64,000 nt of DNA from Thauera humireducens (GCF_001051995.2 NZ_CP014646.1:868001-932000), one strand, 5' to 3'. Counted from the first letter of the stretch, positions 35,610 to 44,924 are shown. Translations and numbers: made by a program. The notes: generated by a model not told the origin, from the sequence alone.

Positions 35610-36095
35610 ATGAACATCACACAGCACACCGACTATGCGCTTCGGGTTCTCATGTATCTCGGGGCATGCCCGATGCGGCGCGTCACCATCAAGGAGGTCG
35701 CCGAGCGCTTCGACATCTCGCGCAGCCATCTGATGAAGATCGTCACCGAGTTGGTGGCGAAGGGGTTCGTCGACGGCGCGCGGGGCAAGGGGGGCGGCTT
35801 GAAGCTCGCGCGACCCGCAACCGAGATCGGCCTGGGCGACGTGGTTCGTCGGATAGAACCCAGCCTGGAGTTGGTCGAGTGTTTCGGTACGAAATCGCAC
35901 TGCCTGCTCGATCCGGCGTGCCGGCTCAAGGGCGTGCTTGGTGACGCACTGCGCGCTTTCCTTGCTGCGCTGGATGGCACGACGCTTGCCGACCTCGTAG
36001 GCAGCGATGCGCGCGTGCACGAGGTGCTCAGGCTGGCGCCTCCGGGCAGCGACGCCTTGTCGATCGCGATGATCGATCACGCCGGGCGAAAATAG
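35610..36095 (+). CDS. nsrR: Rrf2 family nitric-oxide-sensing repressor NsrR
   Basis: 161 residues. The Rrf2 winged-helix N-terminus reads MNITQHTDYALRVLMYLGA, with the recognition region FDISRSHLMKIVTELVAKGFVDGARGKGGGLKLARPA. Three Cys (91, 98, 104; ECFGTKSHC, DPACRLKG) are spaced as in NsrR, where they hold an Fe-S cluster destroyed by NO, which lifts repression. IscR and other Rrf2 relatives have a different Cys spacing. Neighbours are the divergent hemerythrin and, beyond it, the chemoreceptor gene with a matching operator. Autoregulation is likely. Confidence 0.88.
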   Translation: MNITQHTDYALRVLMYLGACPMRRVTIKEVAERFDISRSHLMKIVTELVAKGFVDGARGKGGGLKLARPATEIGLGDVVRRIEPSLELVECFGTKSHCLLDPACRLKGVLGDALRAFLAALDGTTLADLVGSDARVHEVLRLAPPGSDALSIAMIDHAGRK

Positions 36096-36275
36096 CGCTC
36101 CTTGCCTCGCGTGCTGTTCGCGCGAGATGGCAGCCGTGCGCGCGGAACTCGGCGATCGAGAGCCGTCGCGACGGCGGACGTCTGGGATCGTCTGCTGGTG
36201 GCGGACGTGTGAGGGCCCCGCGGCTGACCGCAGAGCGTCGTGAAGCCTTGCAGAACGTTCAGATACGGCTACGAT

Positions 36276-36293
36276 AGTGAGTAATTACTTACT
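36276..36293. promoter_or_regulatory. Putative TetR operator
   Basis: AGTGAGTAATTACTTACT, a near-perfect dyad centred on TAATTA (one mismatch between the GTGAGTAA and TTACTTAC arms). It ends 7 bp before the tetR-type ATG at 36301, a typical autoregulatory position. The upstream 205 bp (36096-36275) hold nothing else I can support. Confidence 0.65.
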
Positions 36294-36300
36294 TTGAGCG

Positions 36301-36918
36301 ATGGCCGTGTCCTCCAAGCATCTTCCCGCTGAAACACGTCGAGAGGTGACCGTCGAAGCCGTGGTGGCACTGGCGGCCGAACGAAACCCCAGCGACATCA
36401 CCACGGCAGCGATCGCCAGCCACATGAAGCTGACACAGGGCGCATTGTTCCGCCACTTCCCGACCAAGGACGCGATCTGGGAGGCGGTCATGGGGTGGGT
36501 CGCCGAACGCCTGCTGGCCCGCGTCGACCGGGCGGCCACTGCCTGCGCATCGCCTCTCGCCGCCCTGCAGGCGACCTTCGAGGCGCATGTCGACTTCGTG
36601 ACCGAGCACCCCGGTGTTCCGCGCATGCTGTTCGGCGAACTGCAACGTGCGGAGGCGACGCCTGCCAAACGGGCGGCCCAGGCCTTGCTCCAGCGCTACG
36701 GCCAGCGTATCCGGGCGCATCTCCAGGCGGGTAAGGCGGCGGGCGAGATCTCGCCGGAACTTGACCTCGATGCGGCCGCAACGCTCTTCGTCGGCACGAT
36801 CCAGGGCCTGGTCATGCAGTTCCTGATCGCGGGCGACATGGGGCTGATCCGCGATAGCGCACCACGGGTCTTTGCCATCTATCTCGCCGGCATCCGGAGT
36901 TCGACATGCGCGCGCTGA
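36301..36918 (+). CDS. TetR/AcrR family transcriptional regulator
   Basis: 205 residues. The N-terminal HTH is VTVEAVVALAAERNPSDITTAAIASHMKLTQGALFRHFPTKDAIWEAVM, with the characteristic LFRHFPTKD. The C-terminal ligand domain is all-helical (FEAHVDFVTEHPGVPRMLFGELQRAE, then AATLFVGTIQGLVMQFLIAG). It overlaps the next gene by 13 bp, so it heads an operon with the adaptor, permease and ATPase genes and probably represses them in response to their substrate. The ligand is unknown. The operator-like dyad lies just upstream. Confidence 0.9.
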   Translation: MAVSSKHLPAETRREVTVEAVVALAAERNPSDITTAAIASHMKLTQGALFRHFPTKDAIWEAVMGWVAERLLARVDRAATACASPLAALQATFEAHVDFVTEHPGVPRMLFGELQRAEATPAKRAAQALLQRYGQRIRAHLQAGKAAGEISPELDLDAAATLFVGTIQGLVMQFLIAGDMGLIRDSAPRVFAIYLAGIRSSTCAR

Positions 36919-38057
36919 AGCTGCATGGGCGCACCATCGCCCTGATTGCGATCATCGTGCCGCTCGTGCTCGTGTTCGCCTATGTCGCGATGCGCTCGGG
37001 CCCGCTGGCGCCGGTCAAGGTGACGGTGGTGCGCGTGCAGGAGGGCACGGTCTCGCCTGCCTTGTTCGGCATCGGCACGGTGGAGGCGCGACACAGCTAT
37101 CGCATCGGTCCGACGCTGGCCAGCCGGGTCGGGCGCGTGGAGGTGCAGGTCGGCGACCGGGTGCGTGCTGGCCAGGTGATCGGCGAGATGGATGCGGTCG
37201 ATCTGTCGGACCGCATCCGTGCGCAGGAGGCCGCGCTCAAGCGGGCCGAGGCGGGTGTTCGCGAGGCCGAAGCACGCCAGGCCTTTGCGCAGGCGCAGTC
37301 GCGGCGCTACGACAAGCTCAGTGCGCTGCAAGCGGCCAGCGAGGAACTCGCGATCACTCGACGCCAGGAGCGCGAGATAGCGGAAGCGGGCCTGATCGCG
37401 GCACGAGAGGAGCTTGCGCGTGCGCAGTCGGAGCGCGCAGCCCTCGTGGCCCAACGCGACAGCCTGAAACTCGTTGCACCAGTCGATGGCGTGGTCACGT
37501 TGCGCGAGGCCGAACCGGGAACCACGGTGGTCGCCGGACAGGCGGTGGTGGAACTGATCGATCCGGCCAGCCTCTGGATCAACCTGCGGCTGGACCAGGT
37601 CAATGCGGGGGGATTGGCGAGCGAGTTGCCCGCCAGCATCGTCCTGCGCTCGCGCAGCGGAGAGGCCTTGCCGGGGCGTGTGCTGCGGGTGGAGCCGAAG
37701 GCGGATGCCGTCACCGAGGAACTCCTCGCCAAGGTCGTATTCGAGCATCGGCCCGAACCCGTCCCGCCAATAGGCGAACTGGCTGAGGTCACGGTCGCAC
37801 TGCCCCTCGTGCAGGCCGCCGTAATGATTCCAAACGCAGCGCTGCGGCGCGAGGCCGGTGAGGTGGGCGTGTGGCAGGTGAAGGAAGGACGCTTGCAGTT
37901 TGCGCCGCTCAAGTTGGGCGCGACGGATCTCGACGGGCGGGTTCAGGTTCGGGAGGGACTGACGGAGGGGGATGAGATTGTGCTCTACAGCGAGCGAGCA
38001 CTCAGCCGCGACAGCCGCATTGATGTCGTTCCCTCGCTGCCCGGAGCTGAAAGGTGA
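36906..38057 (+). CDS. HlyD/DevB-like periplasmic adaptor (membrane fusion) protein
   Basis: 383 residues. One N-terminal membrane anchor (TIALIAIIVPLVLVFAYVAM) is followed by the biotinyl-lipoyl and barrel-sandwich part (ASRVGRVEVQVGDRVRAGQVIGEMDAVDLSDRI), an alpha-helical hairpin (about 100-180) and the second lipoyl half (KLVAPVDGVVTLREAEPGTTVVAGQAVVEL), then a beta-barrel. It should bridge the inner-membrane permease to an outer-membrane channel not encoded here. With the next two genes it forms a DevBCA-like ABC exporter. Its end overlaps the permease start (GTGA). Confidence 0.88.
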   Translation: MRALKLHGRTIALIAIIVPLVLVFAYVAMRSGPLAPVKVTVVRVQEGTVSPALFGIGTVEARHSYRIGPTLASRVGRVEVQVGDRVRAGQVIGEMDAVDLSDRIRAQEAALKRAEAGVREAEARQAFAQAQSRRYDKLSALQAASEELAITRRQEREIAEAGLIAAREELARAQSERAALVAQRDSLKLVAPVDGVVTLREAEPGTTVVAGQAVVELIDPASLWINLRLDQVNAGGLASELPASIVLRSRSGEALPGRVLRVEPKADAVTEELLAKVVFEHRPEPVPPIGELAEVTVALPLVQAAVMIPNAALRREAGEVGVWQVKEGRLQFAPLKLGATDLDGRVQVREGLTEGDEIVLYSERALSRDSRIDVVPSLPGAER

Positions 38058-39259
38058 TCAGCCTTGCCAGCCGCGACATCCTGCACGGGTGGGGGAAATT
38101 CGTCTTCACCGGGATTGGCCTGGGTCTGCTGATTGGCGTCACGCTGGTGATGGCAGGCGTGTATCGGGGCATGGTCGATGATGGCAAGGCGCTACTCGAC
38201 AACAGCGGCGCCGACCTCTGGGTGGTACAGCGCGACACGCTCGGGCCGTATGCGGAGTCCTCCAGCGTGCATGACGACACCTACCGGGGGCTGCTCGGCC
38301 TGCGCGGCATCGAACGCGCGGCCAACGTCACCTACCTGACCATGCAGGTGCGCAAGGGCACGCAGGATGTGCGGGCGATGGTGGTCGGCATTGCGGCAGG
38401 GCGGCCGGCACAGGTGCCCGGCTGGCCGCCCTACCTGGTCGCGGGGCGGCAGATCACGCGTGGGCACTATGAAGCGGTGGCCGACAACGCGACCGGCTTC
38501 CGGATCGGCGACCGGCTCAGCATCCGACGCAATCAATACACCGTCGTGGGGCTGACCCGACGCATGGTGTCGTCGTCTGGCGATCCGATGGTGTTCATTC
38601 CGCTCAAGGATGCGCAGGAAGCACAGTTCCTGAAGGACAACGACGCCATCTGGCAGAGCCGCCGTCGCACCGAAGCCAATCCCGCGCTGAACCGTCCCGG
38701 CGTACCCGGCCTGCTCGATGCGGTGCTGGCGTCGCAGAGTACCAACCCGTACGTCAATGCCGTGCTCGTCACCCTCGCACCGGGTTACGCGCCGGACGAA
38801 GTCGCCGAATCCATCCGGCGCTGGCAGCGGCTGACGGTGTACACCCGGGCACAGATGGAAGGCATCCTGGTCGGCAAGCTGATCGCCACTTCGGCGCGCC
38901 AGATCGCCATGTTCCTCGTCATCCTCGCGGTCGTGAGCGCGACCATCGTCGCCTTCATCATCTACACGCTGACGATGGACAAGATCCGTGAGATCGCAGT
39001 GCTCAAGCTCATCGGGACGCGCAACCGCACGATCGCGGGGATGATCCTGCAGCAGGCGGTGGCGCTCGGACTGATCGGCTTCGTGGTTGGCAAGATTGCT
39101 GCCACTTTCTCGGCGCCCTTCTTCCCGAAATATGTCCTGCTCGTACCCGCCGACACGGTTGCCGGCTTTGCGGCGGTGATGATCATCTGCGTGCTCGCCA
39201 GCCTGGTGTCGATTCGCCTTGCCTTGCGCGTTGATCCGGCCGAAGCGATCGGAGGCTGA
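38054..39259 (+). CDS. ABC transporter permease (DevC/MacB/FtsX-like)
   Basis: 401 residues starting at GTG. An N-terminal membrane segment (FVFTGIGLGLLIGVTLVMAGVYRG) is followed by a large periplasmic domain (about 45-265) and three C-terminal membrane segments (IAMFLVILAVVSATIVAFIIYTL; AVALGLIGFVVGKIAATF; VAGFAAVMIICVLASLVSIRLAL). This four-TM MacB topology moves substrates by mechanotransmission rather than through a channel. It ends RVDPAEAIGG, the usual FtsX-type terminus. The gene order adaptor-permease-ATPase is that of devBCA; the substrate is not predictable. Confidence 0.9.
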   Translation: MISLASRDILHGWGKFVFTGIGLGLLIGVTLVMAGVYRGMVDDGKALLDNSGADLWVVQRDTLGPYAESSSVHDDTYRGLLGLRGIERAANVTYLTMQVRKGTQDVRAMVVGIAAGRPAQVPGWPPYLVAGRQITRGHYEAVADNATGFRIGDRLSIRRNQYTVVGLTRRMVSSSGDPMVFIPLKDAQEAQFLKDNDAIWQSRRRTEANPALNRPGVPGLLDAVLASQSTNPYVNAVLVTLAPGYAPDEVAESIRRWQRLTVYTRAQMEGILVGKLIATSARQIAMFLVILAVVSATIVAFIIYTLTMDKIREIAVLKLIGTRNRTIAGMILQQAVALGLIGFVVGKIAATFSAPFFPKYVLLVPADTVAGFAAVMIICVLASLVSIRLALRVDPAEAIGG

Positions 39260-39260
39260 G

Positions 39261-39980
39261 ATGAGCATCCACGCAGGCAGGGGCATCCTCATCGAAGGTC
39301 TGACCAAACGCTACGGACACGGCGACACGGCGGTCGATGCGCTCAAGGGCGTGAACATGCATGTCGCCCCGGGCGAAGTGGTCGGCCTCATCGGCCCCTC
39401 CGGCTCCGGCAAGAGCACCTTGCTGAAGTGCCTCGGTGCCGTCATCGATCCCACCGCAGGACGCATGACGCTGGGAGACGACATGATCTTCGACAACCGC
39501 TGGAAGGTGCGCGACCTGCGCGCCTTGCGACGGGACAGGATCGGCTTCGTGTTCCAGGCGCCGTACCTGATTCCCTTCCTGAATGTGACGGACAACGTCG
39601 CCTTGCTGCCAATGCTCGCCGGTGTGTCCAACGCCGCTGCGCGTGCACAGGCGCTGGCGCTGCTGACTGCGCTCGACATCCAGCATCGCGCCGAAGCGAT
39701 GCCGGCCCAGTTGTCGGGCGGCGAACAGCAGCGGGTCGCGATCGCACGCGGTCTGGTCAATCGCCCGCCGGTGATCCTCGCTGATGAGCCGACGGCACCG
39801 CTCGACAGCACACGGGCGATGGCGGTGGTGCGCATCCTGAATGACATGGCTGCCCAGTTCCAGACCGCCATCATCGTCGTAACGCATGACGAGAAGATCA
39901 TCCCGACCTTCAAGCGGATCTATCACATTCGCGACGGGGTGACGCACGAGGAGGCGGGCGAAGGGCGCAGTGTCGGCTGA
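39261..39980 (+). CDS. ABC transporter ATP-binding protein (DevA/LolD-like)
   Basis: 239 residues from the ATG just after the permease stop; the frame opens 14 codons earlier inside the permease gene. Walker A is GPSGSGKST, the Q-loop VFQAPYLIP, the signature [15 protein letters not shown], Walker [14 protein letters not shown] and the H-loop VVTHD. The D-loop region has AP where most LolD/MacB proteins have GA or AA (EPTAPLDS). It drives the DevBCA-like exporter. The 157-bp gap that follows contains a -10-like GATAAT at 40092 before the next gene. Confidence 0.93.
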   Translation: MSIHAGRGILIEGLTKRYGHGDTAVDALKGVNMHVAPGEVVGLIGPSGSGKSTLLKCLGAVIDPTAGRMTLGDDMIFDNRWKVRDLRALRRDRIGFVFQAPYLIPFLNVTDNVALLPMLAGVSNAAARAQALALLTALDIQHRAEAMPAQLSGGEQQRVAIARGLVNRPPVILADEPTAPLDSTRAMAVVRILNDMAAQFQTAIIVVTHDEKIIPTFKRIYHIRDGVTHEEAGEGRSVG

Positions 39981-40137
39981 GGGGAAGGCGGCTGTCGATG
40001 CCGAACGGTGCGACCGTGCATGCGGGTGACCGCATCGACAAGGAGATTCCTGAACGCATGAGATTCCGGCTTTTCGCACTGTGAAAACGGGGATAATGGC
40101 CGCCATTTCGCTGAATGCGCCGTTTCAGGGTTCCCCC

Positions 40138-42333
40138 ATGGAAATCAAGGTCAATTTTCTCGACAAGCTCCGTCTCGAGGCCAAGTTCGATGACTTCACG
40201 GTCATCGCCGATCAGCCCATCCGCTACAAGGGCGATGGCTCGGCGCCAGGTCCGTTCGATTACTTCCTGGCGTCGTCGGCATTGTGCGCGGCTTACTTCG
40301 TGAAGCTGTACTGCGAAACGCGCAGTATTTCTACAGACAATATTCGCCTTTCGCAGAACAACATTGTCGACCCGGAGAACCGCTACAAGCAGATCTTCAA
40401 GATCCAGATCGAACTGCCCGAGGATATTTCCGCCGCAGACCGCCAGGGCATCTTGCGCTCGGTCGAGCGTTGCACGGTCAAGAAGGTGGTGCAGACCGGG
40501 CCCGAGTTCGTGATCGAGGAAGTGGAGAATCTGGATGCGGATGCACAGGCCCTGCTGACGCTGAACCCGGATTCGGACGCATGCACCTACATTCTCGGCA
40601 AGGACCTGCCGCTGGAGCGGACCATCGCCAATATGTCGGAGGTTCTGGCGGATCTGGGCATCAAGATCGAGATTGCTTCATGGCGCAATCTCGTTCCCAA
40701 CGTGTGGTCACTGCATATCCGCGACGCCCATTCGCCGATGTGTTTTACCAATGGCAAGGGTGCGAGCAAGGAAAGTGCGCTGGCGTCGGCCTTGGGGGAG
40801 TACATCGAGCGGCTGAACTGCAATCATTTCTACAATGACCAGTTCTGGGGAGAGGACATTGCGAATGCGCCGTTCGTGCATTACCCGAATGAACGCTGGT
40901 TCAAGCCTGGCCCCAAGGATGCGTTGCCGGCGGGAATTCTCGACGAATACTGCCTGCCGATCTACAACCCCGATGGCGAGTTGCGCGCCTCGCATCTGTA
41001 CGACACCAACTCCGGCAACGTGCAGCGCGGCATCTGCGCGCTGCCGTATGTCCGACAGTCGGACGGTGCGGTGGTGTATTTCCCGTCCAACCTGATCGAC
41101 AACCTCTATCTCAGCAATGGCATGAGCGCGGGCAACACGCTGGCCGAAGCGCAGGTGCAATGTCTTTCGGAGATCTTCGAGCGGGCGGTCAAGCGCGAGA
41201 TTCTGGAAGGGGAAATCGCGCTGCCCGATGTCCCGCCCGAAGTGCTGGCGAAGTATCCGGGCATTCTGGCCGGCATCGAAGCGCTGGAAAAGCAGGGCTT
41301 TCCTGTGCTGGTGAAGGATGCGTCGCTGGGCGGGGTGTTTCCGGTGATGTCCGTCACCTTGATGAACCCGCGTACCGGCGGCGTGTTTGCCTCGTTCGGG
41401 GCGCATCCGAGCCTGGAGGTGGCGCTGGAACGCAGTCTTACCGAGTTGCTCCAGGGGCGCAGTTTCGAAGGCCTGAACGATTTGCCTCAGCCCACCTTCG
41501 AGACCGGCGCGGTCACCGAGCCGAACAACTTCGTCGAACACTTCATCGATTCCAGCGGCGTGGTGTCGTGGCGCTTCTTCAGCGCCAAGGCCGATTACGC
41601 GTTCGTCGAATGGGACTTCTCGGGCCAGGGCGAAAACTCCAATGCCGACGAAGCCGAGACCTTGTTCGGCATTCTCGAAGAGATGGGCAAGGAAGTTTAC
41701 ATGGCGGTGTATGACCAGCTCGGCGCAACGGCCTGCCGCATTCTGGTGCCCGGTTATTCGGAGATCTATCCGGTCGAGGATCTGATCTGGGACAACACCA
41801 ACAAGGCACTTTCCTTCCGCGCCGATATCCTGAACCTGCATCGCCTCGACGACGCCAGCCTCGAGGCACTGCTTGAACGCCTGGAAGAGAGCGAGCTCGA
41901 CGAATACACCGACATCATCACCCTGATCGGCATCGAGTTTGACGAGAATACGGTCTGGGGGCAGCTGACGATTCTGGAACTGAAGCTGCTGATTCATCTC
42001 GCCCTGAAGCAGTTCGAGGCGGCGAAGGAGCGGGTGGAAGCCTTCCTGCAGTACAACGAGAACACGGTCGAGCGCGTGCTGTTCTACCAGGCCTTGAATG
42101 TGGTGCTCGAGGTGCTGCTGGACGACGACCTGGAACTGGACGATTACGAGCTCAATTTCCGCCGGATGTTTGGCGACGCGCGGATGGATGCAGTGCTGGG
42201 ATCGGTCGATGGCAGCGTGCGCTTCTTCGGCCTGACGCCGACGAGCATGAAGCTGGAAGGGCTCGACAGGCACCAGCGCCTGATCGACAGCTACAAGAAG
42301 CTGCACGTGGCGCGAGCCCGCATGGCGGCTTGA
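40138..42333 (+). CDS. ycaO: OsmC-YcaO fusion protein
   Basis: 731 residues. The first 140 form an OsmC-like domain (DKLRLEAKFDDFTVIADQPIRYKGDGSAPGPFDYFLASSALCAAYFVKLYCETR, with the catalytic-type Cys region), followed by a YcaO domain (about 165-585: NGKGASKESALASALGEYIERL, LAEAQVQCLSEIFERAVK, ALERSLTELLQGR) with ATP-binding acidic motifs and a helical C-terminal domain typical of E. coli-type YcaO (TDIITLIGIEFDENTVWGQLTILELKLLI). E. coli YcaO supports beta-methylthiolation of ribosomal protein S12 by RimO. The ATG at 40138 starts the OsmC domain; the frame opens 19 codons earlier. No peptide substrate gene is adjacent, so it is not obviously an RiPP enzyme. Confidence 0.88.
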   Translation: MEIKVNFLDKLRLEAKFDDFTVIADQPIRYKGDGSAPGPFDYFLASSALCAAYFVKLYCETRSISTDNIRLSQNNIVDPENRYKQIFKIQIELPEDISAADRQGILRSVERCTVKKVVQTGPEFVIEEVENLDADAQALLTLNPDSDACTYILGKDLPLERTIANMSEVLADLGIKIEIASWRNLVPNVWSLHIRDAHSPMCFTNGKGASKESALASALGEYIERLNCNHFYNDQFWGEDIANAPFVHYPNERWFKPGPKDALPAGILDEYCLPIYNPDGELRASHLYDTNSGNVQRGICALPYVRQSDGAVVYFPSNLIDNLYLSNGMSAGNTLAEAQVQCLSEIFERAVKREILEGEIALPDVPPEVLAKYPGILAGIEALEKQGFPVLVKDASLGGVFPVMSVTLMNPRTGGVFASFGAHPSLEVALERSLTELLQGRSFEGLNDLPQPTFETGAVTEPNNFVEHFIDSSGVVSWRFFSAKADYAFVEWDFSGQGENSNADEAETLFGILEEMGKEVYMAVYDQLGATACRILVPGYSEIYPVEDLIWDNTNKALSFRADILNLHRLDDASLEALLERLEESELDEYTDIITLIGIEFDENTVWGQLTILELKLLIHLALKQFEAAKERVEAFLQYNENTVERVLFYQALNVVLEVLLDDDLELDDYELNFRRMFGDARMDAVLGSVDGSVRFFGLTPTSMKLEGLDRHQRLIDSYKKLHVARARMAA

Positions 42334-42399
42334 TCTGCAGGCCTTGCGCGCTTCGGTGTTCGCCGCGCGCGCAAGGCCTGAACGCCGGTGGCACTGCGC

Positions 42400-43188
42400 T
42401 CAGTTCCACCCCTCGAGCCGCATCGTCGCCCGGATCAGGCGCTGCTCCTCCTGTTCGATTTCTATGAAGCTTTCCCGCACGCTGTTGATGTGTTCGCGCG
42501 CGATGCGTTCCGCCCGTTCGGGCTGGCGATCCATGATCGCCTGGTAAAGGCGGTGGTGCTGGCGGTCGATCAGGCGCTTGTGGGCAGGGCGATGGTAGAG
42601 GTTGTTCACCGAGGCGAAGACGCTGCTCAGCATCAGGTCCGACAGGGACTGCAGCGTGTGCACCAGCACGGCGTTGTGCGAAGCCTCGCTGATGGCGCGG
42701 TGGAAGTCGTGGTCGAGGCGGGCATGGTCCTCGGCCGAGGTGGCGCGGATGTCCTGTTCGCGGGCCACCATGTCCTCGTAGCGGCGCCGGATCGACACGA
42801 GGTCGGCCACCGTGGCGCGCAGTGCGGCCAGACGGGCCGCTTCACTCTCGAGCAGGGCGCGTACTTCCAGCAGGTCATAGACCGTGCGCGGTTGCGTGCT
42901 GAACAGGTGCATCAGCGGGCTGTTGTCGCGCTCGGCCGACAGGCGTGCGACGAACGAGCCGCTGCCGTGCCGCGTCTCGATGATGCCCAATCCGCGCAGT
43001 ACCCGCAGCCCTTCGCGCAGTGCGGAGCGCGATGTGCCCAGTTTTTCACACAGACGACGCTCGGAAGGCAGGGCCTGACCCACCTTCAGCACACCGTCGG
43101 TAATGAGGCGTTCGATGCGCTCGGCGACGATATCGGCGACCTGCTGCCGTTCGGTGACGCCGGCACGGCCTCCGGAGACATTTTCCAT
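42400..43188 (-). CDS. glcC: GntR/FadR family regulator of the glycolate locus
   Basis: 262 residues. The N-terminal winged HTH is RQQVADIVAERIERLITDGVLKVGQALPSERRLCEKLGTSRSALREGLRVLRGLGIIETRHGSGSFVA; the C-terminal FCD domain carries presumed metal/ligand His residues (HARLDHDFHRAISEASHN, HRLYQAIMDRQPERAERIAREHI). It is divergent from glcDEFG, as GlcC is in other proteobacteria, where glycolate is the inducer; LldR is a close alternative. The start at MENVSGG is chosen because the upstream extension is low-complexity and covers the control region. A FadR-type operator lies 2 bp upstream of the ATG. Confidence 0.87.
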   Translation of the reverse strand: MENVSGGRAGVTERQQVADIVAERIERLITDGVLKVGQALPSERRLCEKLGTSRSALREGLRVLRGLGIIETRHGSGSFVARLSAERDNSPLMHLFSTQPRTVYDLLEVRALLESEAARLAALRATVADLVSIRRRYEDMVAREQDIRATSAEDHARLDHDFHRAISEASHNAVLVHTLQSLSDLMLSSVFASVNNLYHRPAHKRLIDRQHHRLYQAIMDRQPERAERIAREHINSVRESFIEIEQEEQRLIRATMRLEGWN

Positions 43189-43190
43189 AG

Positions 43191-43201
43191 TGGTCGGACC
43201 A
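43191..43201. promoter_or_regulatory. FadR-type operator, glcC-proximal
   Basis: TGGTCGGACCA, a perfect TGGT-N3-ACCA dyad, the pattern recognised by FadR-subfamily GntR proteins. It sits immediately upstream of the glcC start codon, so binding would hinder glcC transcription. Confidence 0.65.
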
Positions 43202-43299
43202 GTTGCATGGAGAGGGGTTGTTGATGACCCGATAAGTCCGTACTGCGTGACGGTTACGGGCTCTTTTGTAACGAGGATGAAACGATAGGCCAAAAAAAC

Positions 43300-43310
43300 T
43301 GGTACGACCA
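43300..43310. promoter_or_regulatory. FadR-type operator, glcD-proximal
   Basis: TGGTACGACCA, the same TGGT-N3-ACCA dyad, extended to ACTGGT/ACCAGT. It lies about 115 bp before the glcD ATG and 109 bp (about ten helical turns) from the glcC-proximal site. No clear -35/-10 pair was found in the 236-bp glcC-glcD gap. Confidence 0.7.
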
Positions 43311-43424
43311 GTAGAAGAATGCTTGGAGCGTCCGGGTAATGGACTTAGGATTTCGTGGCCGTATCACCGCCTCGCACCTGCGAAGTGGGTGCTACCCCCG
43401 AAACGACGTCCGGACGGATCCGCG

Positions 43425-44924
43425 ATGAACATTCTGTACAACGAGGAAATCGATGGCCCGCTGAGCAAGGTGGATCGTGCCGATCTCTTTGCCGATCTGC
43501 GCCAGGCCATGCCCGACCTGCTGATCCTCCACCGCGAGGAGGATCTGCGCCCCTACGAGTGCGACGGCCTTGCCGCCTACCGCACGGTGCCCTTGCTGGC
43601 GGTGCTGCCCGAGCGGGTGGAGCAGGTCGAGTCCATCCTGCGCATCTGTCACGCGCGGCGCGTGCCGGTGGTGGCGCGCGGCGCGGGCACCGGGCTGTCG
43701 GGGGGCGCGCTGCCGCTGGCCCAGGGCGTGCTGCTGGTGATGGCGCGCTTCAACCGCATCCTCGAACTGAACCCCAAGGGGCGCTACGCGCGTGTCCAGC
43801 CCGGTGTGCGCAACCTGGCGATCTCGCAGGCAGCCGCACCCTACGAGCTGTACTACGCCCCTGATCCCTCATCGCAGATCGCCTGTTCGATCGGCGGCAA
43901 CGTTGCCGAGAACGCGGGCGGCGTGCACTGCCTCAAGTACGGCCTGACCGTGCATAACGTGATGAAGATCGAGGTGCTCACGATGGAGGGCGAACGCATC
44001 ACGCTGGGTGCGGATGCGCTCGACGCGCCGGGCTTCGACCTCCTGGCGCTGTTCACCGGCTCGGAAGGCATGCTTGGCATCGTGACCGAGGTGACGGTGA
44101 AGCTGCTGCCCAAGCCGCGCGTGGCGCGCGTGCTGATGGCGAGCTTCGATTCGGTGGAGGCGGCGGGCAAGGCGGTGGCCGACATCATCGGCGCCGGCAT
44201 CATCCCCGGCGGTCTGGAGATGATGGACAAGCTTGCGATCCAGGCCGCGGAGGACTTCATCCACGCCGGCTACCCGGTCGCGGCCGAGGCCATCCTGTTG
44301 TGCGAACTCGACGGTGTTGAGCTCGACGTGGCCGAAGACATCGAGCGCGTGCGCGCGGTGCTGGACGAGGCGGGCGCCACCGCGGTGAGCCTGGCGCGCG
44401 ACGAAGCCGAGCGCGCGCTGTTCTGGGCCGGGCGCAAGAATGCCTTCCCGGCGGTGGGGCGCATGTCGCCAGACTACTACTGCATGGACGGCACCATCCC
44501 CCGGCGCCACCTGCCCAAGGTGCTGCGCGGCACGGCCGAGCTTTCCGAACAGTACGGGCTGCGCGTGGCCAACGTGTTCCACGCCGGCGACGGCAACATG
44601 CACCCGCTGATCCTGTTCGATGCCAACGAGCCGGGCGCACTGGAGCGCGCCGAGGAGCTTGGCGGCAAGATCCTCGAACTGTGCGTGGCTGTGGGCGGCA
44701 CGATCACCGGCGAGCATGGTGTGGGCCGCGAGAAGATCAACCAGATGTGCGTGCAGTTCAACGTTGATGAACTCAGCTTCTTCCACGCGGTGAAGGCGGC
44801 GTTCGACGAGCACGCCCTGCTGAACCCAGGCAAGAACATTCCGACGCTGCGCCGCTGCGCGGAGAACGGCGCCATGCGCGTGCATCAGGGCAAGATGCCC
44901 TTCCCGGAACTGGAGCGTTTCTGA
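43425..44924 (+). CDS. glcD: Glycolate oxidase subunit GlcD (FAD-linked)
   Basis: 499 residues. The catalytic FAD subunit oxidises glycolate to glyoxylate. The PCMH-type FAD domain has PVVARGAGTGLSGGALPLAQG, YAPDPSSQIACSIGGNVAENAGGVHCLKYG and GSEGMLGIVTEVTVKLLPKP. The C-terminal part has VANVFHAGDGNMHPLILFD and GGTITGEHGVGREK, with the His residues of the active site. The open frame starts 34 codons earlier, but MNILYNEEIDGPLSKVDRADLF is the family start. It shares its last base with the glcE start (TGATG), so the two are translationally coupled. Confidence 0.96.
   Translation: MNILYNEEIDGPLSKVDRADLFADLRQAMPDLLILHREEDLRPYECDGLAAYRTVPLLAVLPERVEQVESILRICHARRVPVVARGAGTGLSGGALPLAQGVLLVMARFNRILELNPKGRYARVQPGVRNLAISQAAAPYELYYAPDPSSQIACSIGGNVAENAGGVHCLKYGLTVHNVMKIEVLTMEGERITLGADALDAPGFDLLALFTGSEGMLGIVTEVTVKLLPKPRVARVLMASFDSVEAAGKAVADIIGAGIIPGGLEMMDKLAIQAAEDFIHAGYPVAAEAILLCELDGVELDVAEDIERVRAVLDEAGATAVSLARDEAERALFWAGRKNAFPAVGRMSPDYYCMDGTIPRRHLPKVLRGTAELSEQYGLRVANVFHAGDGNMHPLILFDANEPGALERAEELGGKILELCVAVGGTITGEHGVGREKINQMCVQFNVDELSFFHAVKAAFDEHALLNPGKNIPTLRRCAENGAMRVHQGKMPFPELERF

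Noticed and set aside
40138..42333. RiPP (thiazole/oxazole peptide) cluster around YcaO
   Set aside because: No precursor peptide, dehydrogenase or E1-like partner gene is adjacent, and the protein has the helical C-terminus of the non-RiPP E. coli-type YcaO.
43323..43424. GlcD start 34 codons upstream
   Set aside because: The extension runs through the operator/promoter gap and lacks similarity to the GlcD N-terminus; MNILYNEEIDGPL is the usual start.
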